Position numbers and translations under genes: made by a program. The notes below the pieces were generated by a model. It worked only from the letters and a program-made list of their open reading frames with translations, did not search any database and was not told where the DNA came from. Positions 16,341 to 24,484 of a DNA stretch of 64,000 nt are shown piece after piece. The stretch spans positions 40,301 to 104,300 of the forward strand of contig NZ_BDCC01000050.1 in the NCBI RefSeq assembly GCF_001613305.1, read 5' to 3'. Within the stretch, counting starts at the first letter, position 1. Every line of letters starts with the position of its first letter. Source of the DNA: Nocardia vaccinii NBRC 15922. GTDB taxonomy: Bacteria; Actinomycetota; Actinomycetes; Mycobacteriales; Mycobacteriaceae.

Positions 16341-16994
16341 TCAACGCACCCCGAACATGCGGCTGCTGCGGCTGCTCGAATTGTTGCTGTTCTGATCGGC
16401 GCTGGGCTCGGTGATGACCGTAGCCGTGGACGTTCCGTTCGCATCGGTGGCCCGGATACTCACGGTGTCACCGACTTTCAAGCCGGACTCGGACTGTGTC
16501 GAGGTGTTGATCGTATAGGTGTGCGTGTAGTCGTCGGTGCTCTTCGCGGTGATCGAATCGGCGGAAATCGCTGTGACGGTACCGGTTTGGGTGAGTTCGG
16601 TGGTGTATCCGCCGTCGCCGTCGGAGATGACGAACTGTCCGTGCAGGGTTGGTGCGCCGATCGCGTCACCGGGTGCGGAGTCGGCTCCGCCCGGACCGGA
16701 GGCATTCGCCGCGCCCTGGCCGCCGGGTCCGTTCATACTCCAGCCGGGGCCGCCGCCCGGGCCGCCGAATCCGCCGTGCTCGGACGAATTGCCCGAGGCC
16801 GCGTAGATCACGCCGCCGCCCACGGCGGCGATCGCCGCGGCGATGCCGACCGTGGCGATGGTCTTGCGGGTGGTCCAGGTCGAGGGGGTGGTCTGCGGCC
16901 CGCCCCAGGTCGGCTCGGTCCGGGGCGGTTCGGCCTGGATCGGCTCGGTGTGATCGGGCTGCTCGGGGCGCGGGGGCTGCTCGGGAGCGGTCAT
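16341..16994 (-). CDS. Membrane-anchored Gly-rich protein with C-terminal beta domain
   Basis: 217 residues. A Pro/Glu-rich cytoplasmic N-terminus (about 45 residues) precedes one membrane helix (ATVGIAAAIAAVGGGVIYAAS). A Gly/Pro-rich linker follows (GGFGGPGGGPGWSMNGPGG), then a beta-rich domain (GQFVISDGDGGYTTELTQTGTVTAISADSITAKS, SGLKVGDTVSIRATD) resembling DUF5666-type repeats. It is divergent from the TrcR-like regulator, so it may be a target of that system. Function unknown. Confidence 0.8.
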   Translation of the reverse strand: MTAPEQPPRPEQPDHTEPIQAEPPRTEPTWGGPQTTPSTWTTRKTIATVGIAAAIAAVGGGVIYAASGNSSEHGGFGGPGGGPGWSMNGPGGQGAANASGPGGADSAPGDAIGAPTLHGQFVISDGDGGYTTELTQTGTVTAISADSITAKSTDDYTHTYTINTSTQSESGLKVGDTVSIRATDANGTSTATVITEPSADQNSNNSSSRSSRMFGVR

Positions 16995-17142
16995 GAGGGA
17001 GGTACTCCTTGGGTACGAGGGCCCGACAGGGTCGTCGGTGTTCGCTCCACCGTGTGCGGCGAAGCTGGGTGCGGGCTGTGCACGGAGTCAGCATTGGATA
17101 TGTGTGCGCTGGTCAGGGCGGTTTTCCGGGGTGGGGTACGTT

Positions 17143-17159
17143 TCACAGGTAGCGCACAG
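17143..17159 (+). promoter_or_regulatory. Candidate TrcR box 1: TCACAG-N5-GCACAG
   Basis: Hexamers TCACAG (17143-17148) and GCACAG (17154-17159) form a direct repeat with an 11-bp period, the geometry used by OmpR-family dimers. It lies 54 nt upstream of the response-regulator ATG. The same arrangement with identical hexamers and spacing occurs at 19801-19817 and 22195-22211, upstream of both GT39 genes. Confidence 0.65.
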
Positions 17160-17212
17160 CAGGGACAAAGCCCGCTCCGAGCGGCGGGCGTGACCATGAT
17201 GAGGTGACCGCT

Positions 17213-17953
17213 ATGACCAGTGTCAATACCCCGACCGAACGCCCCGTGATGCGCCGCGCCGACGGCAGTCCCGTGACCGTGCTGGTCGTCGACGACGAGC
17301 CGATGCTGGCCGAGATGTTGTCGATGGCGCTGCGGTTCGAGGGCTGGGAGGTGCACAGCGCCGGTGACGGCCGCACCGCCATCGCCCGCGCCCGCGAGAC
17401 CCGCCCTGACGTGGTCGTCCTGGACGTCATGCTGCCCGATATGACCGGACTCGAGGTGCTGGGCAAGATGCGTGCGGAGATCGCCCACCTGCCCGTCCTC
17501 CTGCTGACCGCCAAGGATTCGGTCGAGGACCGCATCGCCGGACTCACCGCCGGCGGCGACGACTACGTCACCAAGCCGTTCAGCATCGAAGAGGTCGTGC
17601 TGCGGCTGCGTGCTCTGCTGCGGCGTACCGGAATCACGATGCACGACAGCGGCGCTCAGATCGTCGTCGGCGATCTCGTCCTGGACGAGGACAGCCACGA
17701 GGTGACCCGCGGCGGCGACCCGATCAACCTGACCTCCACCGAATTCGAATTGCTGCGCTTCTTCATGCGCAATCCCAAACGTGTGCTGAGCAAGGCGCAG
17801 ATCCTGGACCGGGTCTGGAACTACGACTTCGGCGGCACCTCCAATATCGTCGAGCTGTACGTCTCCTACCTGCGTAAGAAGATCGACAACGGCCGCGAGC
17901 CGATGATCCATACGCTCCGGGGTGCGGGCTATGTCCTCAAACCCGCAACCTGA
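17213..17953 (+). CDS. trcR: OmpR-family response regulator, TrcR-like
   Basis: 246 residues. The receiver domain (VTVLVVDDEP, phospho-acceptor Asp in VVVLDVMLPDMTGLEVL, LLLTAKDSVEDRIAGLTAGGDDYVTKPFS) is followed by a DNA-binding winged helix (LTSTEFELLRFFMRNPKRVLSKAQILDRVW, SNIVELYVSYLRKKID, IHTLRGAGYVLKP). It reads very like mycobacterial TrcR from my memory of that protein. ATG 17213 is preferred, 8 nt after GAGG. The 3' end overlaps the sensor kinase start by 23 nt. Confidence 0.9.
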   Translation: MTSVNTPTERPVMRRADGSPVTVLVVDDEPMLAEMLSMALRFEGWEVHSAGDGRTAIARARETRPDVVVLDVMLPDMTGLEVLGKMRAEIAHLPVLLLTAKDSVEDRIAGLTAGGDDYVTKPFSIEEVVLRLRALLRRTGITMHDSGAQIVVGDLVLDEDSHEVTRGGDPINLTSTEFELLRFFMRNPKRVLSKAQILDRVWNYDFGGTSNIVELYVSYLRKKIDNGREPMIHTLRGAGYVLKPAT

Positions 17954-19775
17954 GCCACCGGCTTCCGGCGCGGCGGCGGCGCCATTGCGGCGGCTGTCCG
18001 GCACCGGCTTCGGATCTCGTGAATCCGGCAGGGAGACAGTCGATTCCGATCGCTCCAGAACTTTGCGGCGGCGTTCTCCAGCGGGTTCGGCGCAGCAATC
18101 CGCCGGAGAACAGGACCCCTACCCCCGCTCCGGCCGCTGGTCCCCGCGACGCTGGTCGCTGCGACTGCGGCTGCTGGTCGGCCAGGTGCTGCTGCTGGTA
18201 CTCGTGGTCGTCGGCATCGGGGCCGCGACAGAGCTTGCGCTGCAACAGTTCCTGGTTCACCAGCTGGATTCGCAGCTGATGGACACCGAGACCCACGCCC
18301 TGTTCGATTCCGGTGGTGGTCCCAGCGTCGGTCACCTCCCGGATGACATCGCCGCGCATCCGCCGCCGCGTCCGCCGGAGTCCAAGACCTCCGGGCCGGG
18401 CCCGACCTTCCTCGATCGCGGCGGCATCCAGCCCGATTCCATCGGTGCCGTGGTTGCTGGCGGAAAGGTCACGGCCGCAGGCAAAATCGGCTCCGACGGC
18501 AGTCAGGTATCGCTGAGCGACACCGCGAAGAGTCAGCTGGCGAATCTCGCGGTCGACGGCAAGCCGGTCACGATGGACCTGGACGGGGTCGGCAGCTATC
18601 GGGTCGTGGCGAGTGAGACCTTCGAGCACACCACCGTCGTCAGCGGCCTGCCGATGGCTTCGGTGAACGCGACACTCGTGCGGGGACTGGCGGTTTCGGT
18701 GATCGTCACGATCGTAGCGCTGGCCGTCGCGATCACCGTGGGCGTCTGGGTGATCCGTCGTGCCCTGGCGCCGCTGGATCGGGTCGCCTCGACCGCCGCG
18801 CGGGTAGCCCGGTTGCCGCTGGATCGTGGGGAAGTCGAACTGCCCGTACGTGTTCCGGAGTCGGACTCCGATCCGGGAACCGAGGTCGGGAAGCTCGGCG
18901 CGGCGGTGAACCGGATGCTCGACCATATCGCCGGAGCGCTGTCGGCCCGGCATGACAGCGAGACGCGGGTGCGACAGTTCGTCGCGGACGCCAGTCACGA
19001 GTTGCGTACTCCGCTGGCCGCGATCCGCGGCTATACCGAACTGGCGCAACGGAATCGGGACGATGTGCCGCCGGTCGTCGCGGATGCCATGGGCCGGGTG
19101 GATGCCGCCGCGCATCGGATGTCCGGTCTGGTGGAGGATCTGCTGCTGCTGGCCAGGCTGGATTCGGGCCGCCCGCTCGAACGCCAGCCGGTCGATCTGA
19201 CCCCGCTGACCGTCGACGCGGTCAGTGATGCCCACGTCGCGGGCCCGGATCACCATTGGGATCTGTCATTGCCGGATCGTCCGGTGATGGTCGTCGGCGA
19301 TGTCGCGCGGCTGCATCAGGTGCTGGCGAATCTGCTCACCAACGCCCGCGTGCACACCCCGCCGGGTACCACCGTCGTCGCCGCGCTGGATATCGATGCC
19401 GCCGCTGGTTCGGCGGTGTGGACCGTGCGGGACGACGGGCCCGGCATCCCCGCCGCGCTGCAACCCGAGGTGTTCCAGCGGTTCGCCCGTGGTGACTCCT
19501 CGCGGTCGCGTCATGCGGGCAGCACCGGGCTGGGTCTGGCGATCGTGGCCGCCGTGGTCAAGGCGCACGACGGCGAGATCGCCGTGGACAGCGTGCCCGG
19601 CCGTACCGAATTCACCGTTCGGCTGCCGCTGGTCCAGGGTGCGCCGCCGATCGCCCGGCCTGGTTCAGGACTCGCAACGTGCGAGACGAAGACCTCTGGG
19701 CGGCGTCCCTCGACAGCTCGCACCTCACCCGCGGATATTCGTCACGTCCGCTCGGCGCGTCATCGTCGTTGGTGA
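17931..19775 (+). CDS. trcS: Sensor histidine kinase, TrcS-like
   Basis: 614 residues. A long Pro/Ser-rich cytoplasmic tail (about 75 residues) leads to membrane helix 1 (LLVGQVLLLVLVVVGIGAATEL). An extracytoplasmic sensor loop of about 150 residues follows, then helix 2 (LAVSVIVTIVALAVAITVGVWVI), HAMP, and the HisKA domain with the phospho-His in FVADASHELRTPLAAIRGY. The ATPase domain has LANLLTNARVHTP, DDGPGIP and GSTGLGLAI. All catalytic boxes are intact. It is coupled to the response regulator and precedes a GT39 gene. Confidence 0.92.
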   Translation: MSSNPQPEPPASGAAAAPLRRLSGTGFGSRESGRETVDSDRSRTLRRRSPAGSAQQSAGEQDPYPRSGRWSPRRWSLRLRLLVGQVLLLVLVVVGIGAATELALQQFLVHQLDSQLMDTETHALFDSGGGPSVGHLPDDIAAHPPPRPPESKTSGPGPTFLDRGGIQPDSIGAVVAGGKVTAAGKIGSDGSQVSLSDTAKSQLANLAVDGKPVTMDLDGVGSYRVVASETFEHTTVVSGLPMASVNATLVRGLAVSVIVTIVALAVAITVGVWVIRRALAPLDRVASTAARVARLPLDRGEVELPVRVPESDSDPGTEVGKLGAAVNRMLDHIAGALSARHDSETRVRQFVADASHELRTPLAAIRGYTELAQRNRDDVPPVVADAMGRVDAAAHRMSGLVEDLLLLARLDSGRPLERQPVDLTPLTVDAVSDAHVAGPDHHWDLSLPDRPVMVVGDVARLHQVLANLLTNARVHTPPGTTVVAALDIDAAAGSAVWTVRDDGPGIPAALQPEVFQRFARGDSSRSRHAGSTGLGLAIVAAVVKAHDGEIAVDSVPGRTEFTVRLPLVQGAPPIARPGSGLATCETKTSGRRPSTARTSPADIRHVRSARHRRW

Positions 19776-19800
19776 CGTGCGGAACACCGCTCACCCGGGC

Positions 19801-19817
19801 TCACAGCCAGTGCACAG
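19801..19817 (+). promoter_or_regulatory. Candidate TrcR box 2: TCACAG-N5-GCACAG
   Basis: TCACAG at 19801-19806 and GCACAG at 19812-19817, same spacing as box 1, 44 nt before the GTG of the first GT39 gene. It lies in the short gap after the sensor kinase, so the glycosyltransferase likely has its own promoter. Confidence 0.65.
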
Positions 19818-19841
19818 CGGTGACCAAGTCAGGAGCCACGA

Positions 19842-19865
19842 ATGATCCGAAGAATTACGGCGTGA
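19842..19865 (+). CDS. Seven-residue leader ORF coupled to the GT39 start
   Basis: ATG 19842 follows AGGAG (19831-19835) at 6 nt and encodes MIRRITA, ending in a TGA (19863-19865) that overlaps the GTG start of the glycosyltransferase (19862) as GTGA. The GTG itself has no good ribosome-binding site, so ribosomes finishing the leader probably reinitiate on the large gene. The alternative is that translation begins at in-frame GTG 19820, without a leader. Confidence 0.45.
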   Translation: MIRRITA

Positions 19866-21886
19866 CCTCGACATTGCTGGAACCTGTACCCGCCCCGACG
19901 GCGCCGCTGCCCGCCGGATCGCGGCGTCCGCGGCGGATTCGTCGCCTGAGTCCGGCGGCCCTTCTGGTCGCGACGGCGGTGCTGTACCTGTGGGATCTGG
20001 GTGCGAGCGGCTGGGCGAACCAGTTCTACGCCGCGGCCGTACAGGCCGGGTCGTCGAGTTGGAAGGCGATGCTGTTCGGATCCAGTGACGCGGCGAATTC
20101 GATCACCGTGGACAAGACGCCCGGCGCGCTGTGGGTGATGGACATCTCCGCCCGGCTGTTCGGCTTCAATGCGTGGAGTCTGCTCGTACCGCAGGCGCTC
20201 GAGGGAGTCGCGGCGGTCGCGGTGCTGTATGCCGCGGTGCGGCGGGCCGGTGGGCACTGGGCCGGGATCCTGGCAGGTGCCGTGCTGGCGCTGACTCCCG
20301 TGGCCGCCTTGATGTTCCGCTACGACAATCCGGACGCGCTGCTGGTCCTGATGCTGACCGTGGCCGCCTATTGCACGTTGCGAGCGGTCGAGAAGGGCTC
20401 TGCCGCATGGTGGTTGCCGCTGGCCGGTGCGTTCATCGGCTTCGGTTTCCTGGCCAAGATGTTGCAGGCGTTCCTGGTGCTGCCCGCGCTGCTGGTGGTG
20501 TATCTGCTTGCCGCACAACGGTCGTGGCCTCGACGGCTGCTGCAGGCGGGAGCAGCGGCGCTGGCGATGGTGGTGTCCGCGGGGTGGTATCTGGCCCTGG
20601 TGGCGCTGTGGCCCGCGGATTCGCGGCCCTATATCGGCGGCTCGCAGCACAACAGCGTGCTCGAATTGGCCCTGGGCTACAACGGCGTCGGCCGGTTGAC
20701 CGGCGATGAGACCGGCGGGCTGGGCAATACCAACTACGACGTCGGGTGGAACCGGCTGTTCGCCGATTCGATGGGCGGTCAGATCGCCTGGCTGATCCCG
20801 GCGGCGATGATCCTGGGCGTGGCCGGCCTGTGGGTGATCCGACGCGCTTCGCGCACGGACCGCACTCGCGCGTCGCTGCTGGTGTGGTTGGGCTGGCTGG
20901 TGATCACCGGTGGTGTGTTCAGCTTCGCGAACGGGATCCTGCACCCGTACTACACCGTGGCTCTCGCGCCCGCGATCGGCGGCGCCGTCGGTATCGGCGC
21001 GGCGCTGATGTGGCGCAGCCGCAACGATATTCGCTCTCGCGTCGTGCTGGCGGGCACGTTGCTCGTGACCGCCGCACTGGCCTGGACACTGTTGCGGCGG
21101 ACCTCGGGCTGGATGCCGTGGTTGGCGCCCGCCATCGTGGTTGCCGCGGTGCTCGCGGCGGTGCTGATCCTGGTGGTCGACCGGCTGCCCGAAGCGGTCG
21201 CGACGGTGGCGCTGTTGTCGGCCGTGATCACCGGTCTTGCCGCGCCTGCCGCGTATTCCATTGCGACGGTGTCGACAACGCACAGCGGCGCGATGCCGTC
21301 GGCGGGGCCGGACGACACGGGAGGCTTCCCGGGCGGCGGCCATGGTGGCCCGGGAGGCGGGCACTGGAACGGCGGCGCGACGGCCGACCGCGGTGCGAAT
21401 GCCGCAGCCGGTCGGGGCAATTCGGCCGCCGGTCAAGCGCAGAACGCCCCCGGCGCAGGTGCCGCGGTCGGCGCCTCTCGGACCGGAAATCCCGGCGGTA
21501 TGCACGGCGGCCCGTTCGGCAGTGCCGATCCGGGTGCGAATATCGTTGCGGCACTGAAGAACAACGTGAGCAACTACACCTGGGCGGCGGCCACCATCGG
21601 CTCGGACAACGCCGCCGGATATCAGCTCGCGGTCGGTTCTCCCGTCATGGCCATCGGCGGCTACAACGGCACCGACCCGTCACCGACCCTGCAACAGTTC
21701 GAAACCTATGTGGCCCAGCGCAAGATCCACTACTACATCGACGCCTCGGTGATGGGCGGCATGCGGGGCGGCTCCACCAGCACCGGCAGCGATACGGACA
21801 CCCGGATCGCCGCGTGGGTCGGGGCCAATTTCACCGCCCAGACCATCGACGGCACCACGGTCTACGACCTGACCACCACCCGCTGA
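19862..21886 (+). CDS. GT39-type membrane glycosyltransferase 1 (ArnT/PMT-like)
   Basis: 674 residues. About 12 membrane helices form the first 500 residues. The first-loop signature (GWANQFYAAAVQAGSSSWKAMLFGSSD) is followed by SITVDKTPGALWVM and RYDNPDALLVLMLT, matching polyprenyl-phosphate-sugar glycosyltransferases of the ArnT/PMT superfamily. A Gly-rich linker (about residues 480-545) leads to a soluble C-terminal domain (NYTWAAATIGSDNAAGYQL, VMAIGGYNGTDPSPTLQQFETYV). It probably moves a lipid-linked sugar onto a cell-envelope acceptor. It is a paralogue of the gene at 22277. Confidence 0.88.
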   Translation: MTSTLLEPVPAPTAPLPAGSRRPRRIRRLSPAALLVATAVLYLWDLGASGWANQFYAAAVQAGSSSWKAMLFGSSDAANSITVDKTPGALWVMDISARLFGFNAWSLLVPQALEGVAAVAVLYAAVRRAGGHWAGILAGAVLALTPVAALMFRYDNPDALLVLMLTVAAYCTLRAVEKGSAAWWLPLAGAFIGFGFLAKMLQAFLVLPALLVVYLLAAQRSWPRRLLQAGAAALAMVVSAGWYLALVALWPADSRPYIGGSQHNSVLELALGYNGVGRLTGDETGGLGNTNYDVGWNRLFADSMGGQIAWLIPAAMILGVAGLWVIRRASRTDRTRASLLVWLGWLVITGGVFSFANGILHPYYTVALAPAIGGAVGIGAALMWRSRNDIRSRVVLAGTLLVTAALAWTLLRRTSGWMPWLAPAIVVAAVLAAVLILVVDRLPEAVATVALLSAVITGLAAPAAYSIATVSTTHSGAMPSAGPDDTGGFPGGGHGGPGGGHWNGGATADRGANAAAGRGNSAAGQAQNAPGAGAAVGASRTGNPGGMHGGPFGSADPGANIVAALKNNVSNYTWAAATIGSDNAAGYQLAVGSPVMAIGGYNGTDPSPTLQQFETYVAQRKIHYYIDASVMGGMRGGSTSTGSDTDTRIAAWVGANFTAQTIDGTTVYDLTTTR

Positions 21887-21895
21887 TCGGAGGCC

Positions 21896-21951
21896 GAGAC
21901 AACGATTCCGCGCCCGTTCCACATCCGGAAGGCGCGCGGAATCGTTGTCTC
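21896..21951. terminator. Long stem-loop after GT39 gene 1
   Basis: GAGACAACGATTCCGCGC (21896-21913) pairs perfectly with GCGCGGAATCGTTGTCTC (21934-21951); the 20-nt loop contains a further TTCC/GGAA pairing. It begins 9 nt after the stop codon. It has no T-run, as is usual for actinobacterial terminators. It lies between the glycosyltransferase and the convergent tRNA gene, so it may act in both directions. Confidence 0.75.
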
Positions 21952-22014
21952 GAAGACGGGCACGGGGAAGAAGTCCTGGGCCGGGAAAGAAATCTTGGGC
22001 CGGAGAAAATACTG

Positions 22015-22087
22015 AGCGGATGACGGGATTCGAACCCGCGACCCTCACCTTGGCAAGGTGATGCGCTACCAGCTGCGCTACATCCGC
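22015..22087 (-). tRNA. tRNA-Gly (anticodon GCC)
   Basis: Read on the minus strand, a 73-nt cloverleaf: acceptor GCGGATG pairs with CATCCGC, D arm GTAGCGCAGCTGGTAGCGC, anticodon stem-loop CACCTTGCCAAGGTG with anticodon GCC, T arm GCGGGTTCGAATCCCGT, discriminator T as expected for tRNA-Gly. The 3' CCA is not encoded. It lies between the two GT39 genes. Confidence 0.97.
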
Positions 22088-22194
22088 ATACCGTGTTCCC
22101 ACGGCGAGTAGAAACCTTAGCCCACCGACCGGGAAAATGCCGAATCAGCAGGTCAGGGTGGGTGCCGTTGGTGCGTGGGGTGCGGGCCTCGACT

Positions 22195-22211
22195 TCACAG
22201 GATGCGCACAG
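22195..22211 (+). promoter_or_regulatory. Candidate TrcR box 3: TCACAG-N5-GCACAG
   Basis: TCACAG at 22195-22200 and GCACAG at 22206-22211, the third copy with the same 11-bp period, 65 nt before the ATG of the second GT39 gene. Its presence beyond the tRNA gene, which breaks any operon with the two-component system, argues for a shared trans-acting regulator. Confidence 0.65.
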
Positions 22212-22276
22212 GGCGGACCAATATCCGGCCCATCGCCCAATCCGAACATGGTAGGGACCGAGGAGAGGACCTTCCG

Positions 22277-24310
22277 ATGACGATCACCGCCGCGCCCGTC
22301 CACCGGGCCGCACCAGCTGAGCCCGACGAGCCGCGCACGCGACCGCCGTGGCATCGCCGGCTCTACGGACCGCCCGGCCAACCGCGCTGGGTGCGACCGA
22401 GCCTGTGGGTTCTGCTGGTCGCAGCCGCGTTCCTGTACTTCCGGGGCCTGACCTGCAACGGCTGGGCCAACGACTTCTACGCCGCCGCAGTGCAATCCGG
22501 CACCAAGAGCTGGAAGGCGCTGCTGTTCGGTTCGCTCGATCCGGGTAACTCCATCACCGTCGACAAGCCACCCGCCGCCATGTGGGTGATGGCCCTGTCC
22601 GGCCGGTTGTTCGGGTTCAGCTCGTTCTCGATGCTGCTGCCCGAGGCGCTGATGGGTGTGGCCTCGGTGGCCCTGGTGTATGCCGCGGTGCGGCGCTGGA
22701 GCGGTCCGGCGGCGGGTCTGCTCGCGGGTAGCGCGCTCGCGCTGACTCCGGTGGCCGCGCTGATGTTCCGGTTCAACAACCCGGACGCGCTGCTGGTCTT
22801 CCTGCTCGTCGCGGCCGCGTACTGCACGGTGCGCGCGACCGAGAGGGGCAGCGGGCGCTGGCTGGCGCTGACCGGTGTCGCGGTCGGATTCGCCTTCCTC
22901 GCCAAGTTGATGCAGGCATTCCTGGTGCTGCCCGCGCTGGGACTGGTTTTCCTCGTCGCCGCGCCGATCACCCTGCGCGAGCGCATTCTGAAACTGCTCG
23001 GCGCATGTGTCACGATGGTGATCTCCGGTGGCTGGTTCGTCGCCCTGGTCGCCCTGTGGCCCAGCGCTTCCCGGCCGTACATCGGCGGATCCACCGACAA
23101 CAGCCTGCTCGAGCTGGCGCTGGGCTACAACGGCCTGGGGCGTGTTCTGGGCGGTGCAGGCAACGGCGGCGGGGGCGGCGGTGGCGGTGGCACCATGTTC
23201 GGCGGCAGCACCGGCATCACCCGGCTGTTCGGCGACTCCTTCGGCACCGAGATCTCCTGGATGCTGCCCGCCGCGCTGATCGGGCTGATCGCGGGTCTGT
23301 GGTTCACTCGCCGCACCCCGCGCACCGGACGCACCCGGGCGGGCCTGATCCTCTGGGGCGGATGGCTTCTCGTCACCGGTATCGTGTTCAGCTTCATGCA
23401 GGGCACCATCCACCCGTACTACATGATCGCGCTGGCGCCGGCCGTGGCCGCGCTGGTCGGCATGTCGGTGGTCGAATTGTGGCGCGGCAGAGATAATCTC
23501 GCGGCCCGGGTGGTGCTCGGCGCGATGCTGGCCGGCACCGGAGTCTGGAACTACGTCCTGCTCGACCGCACGCCCGACTGGTATCCGGCGCTGCGCTGGA
23601 TCGTGCTGGTGGGCTCGATCCTGATCGCGGCGGTGCTCATCGTCGGAGCTCATGCGCTGGGCCGCTTCACGGTGATCGTCGCGGCGGCGGGCCTGCTGTT
23701 CGGAATCGCGGGCTCGGCGGCCTACACCGTGGACACCGTGGCCACCGTGCACACCGGTTCCATCCCGACCTCGGGTCCCGACTCAGGACGGGGCTTCGGC
23801 GGCGGCAGCTCGCACAAGCCCTCGGGCACAACGGGTTCGAATGCGCCGAGCGCGGTTCCGTCGGGCCCGGCATCCTCGGGTGGCGCACCATCCGGGACCT
23901 CGACCGGTACGAATTCGGATCAGACTCCGCAGTTCGGCGGGCAGGGCGGCGGCCCCGGCGGCGGCACGGACAACAACACCGCACTGCAGCGATTGATGCG
24001 GAACAGCACCGGCTACCGCTGGGCCGCGGCCACGATCGGCTCCCAGTCGGCCGGCAGCCTCGAATTGTCCACCGGCGCTTCGGTCATGGCGATCGGCGGC
24101 TTCACCGGTAGTGACAACTCCCCGACGCCGGCGCAGTTCGAGCAGTACGTGGCCGAGGGCGACATCCACTACTTCATCGCGGGCGGCCACGGTGGCCCCG
24201 GCGGCGACTCCGGAGTGGCGTCCCAGATCACGACCTGGGTCGAACAGCACTACACCGCGACAACGGTCGGCGGCACCACGGTCTACGACCTGACCGAGCC
24301 GATCTCCTGA
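22277..24310 (+). CDS. GT39-type membrane glycosyltransferase 2 (ArnT/PMT-like)
   Basis: 677 residues, same architecture as gene 1: a polytopic N-terminal half with GWANDFYAAAVQSGTKSWKALLFGSLD, SITVDKPPAAMWVM and RFNNPDALLVFLLV, a Ser/Gly/Thr-rich linker, and a soluble C-terminal domain (YRWAAATIGSQSAGSLEL, VMAIGGFTGSDNSPTPAQFEQYV). It also has a run of nine Gly residues in the loop after NGLGRVLGGAGN, absent from gene 1. Start ATG 22277 follows GGAGAGGA. It is an envelope glycosyltransferase by family; donor and acceptor are unknown. Confidence 0.88.
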   Translation: MTITAAPVHRAAPAEPDEPRTRPPWHRRLYGPPGQPRWVRPSLWVLLVAAAFLYFRGLTCNGWANDFYAAAVQSGTKSWKALLFGSLDPGNSITVDKPPAAMWVMALSGRLFGFSSFSMLLPEALMGVASVALVYAAVRRWSGPAAGLLAGSALALTPVAALMFRFNNPDALLVFLLVAAAYCTVRATERGSGRWLALTGVAVGFAFLAKLMQAFLVLPALGLVFLVAAPITLRERILKLLGACVTMVISGGWFVALVALWPSASRPYIGGSTDNSLLELALGYNGLGRVLGGAGNGGGGGGGGGTMFGGSTGITRLFGDSFGTEISWMLPAALIGLIAGLWFTRRTPRTGRTRAGLILWGGWLLVTGIVFSFMQGTIHPYYMIALAPAVAALVGMSVVELWRGRDNLAARVVLGAMLAGTGVWNYVLLDRTPDWYPALRWIVLVGSILIAAVLIVGAHALGRFTVIVAAAGLLFGIAGSAAYTVDTVATVHTGSIPTSGPDSGRGFGGGSSHKPSGTTGSNAPSAVPSGPASSGGAPSGTSTGTNSDQTPQFGGQGGGPGGGTDNNTALQRLMRNSTGYRWAAATIGSQSAGSLELSTGASVMAIGGFTGSDNSPTPAQFEQYVAEGDIHYFIAGGHGGPGGDSGVASQITTWVEQHYTATTVGGTTVYDLTEPIS

Positions 24311-24336
24311 CCGATCCGTCGGTGGTCCCTTCACGC

Positions 24337-24377
24337 GGGCCCGGAAACACAGGCACTCACCTGATGTTTCCGGGCCC
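24337..24377. terminator. Stem-loop terminator after GT39 gene 2
   Basis: GGGCCCGGAAACA (24337-24349) pairs perfectly with TGTTTCCGGGCCC (24365-24377), and CAGG/CCTG in the loop extends the stem. It starts 26 nt after the stop codon of the glycosyltransferase. Confidence 0.8.
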
Positions 24378-24484
24378 GTTCCAGGTCCGCCCGACAGGCC
24401 GCGCCCGGACCGCCCTCGCGCGTGCGCTTTTCGCGGTGCGCCGTTTGGCCGAAAAGGGGTTGCTTCGACGTTGCGCTCTCTACG

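Noticed and set aside
19829..21505. 558-codon minus-strand frame opposite GT39 gene 1
   Set aside because: Same type of antisense shadow, with no start context.
22145..23752. 535-codon minus-strand frame opposite GT39 gene 2
   Set aside because: His/Gln/Arg-rich antisense frame; the plus strand has clear membrane-protein motifs and a ribosome-binding site.
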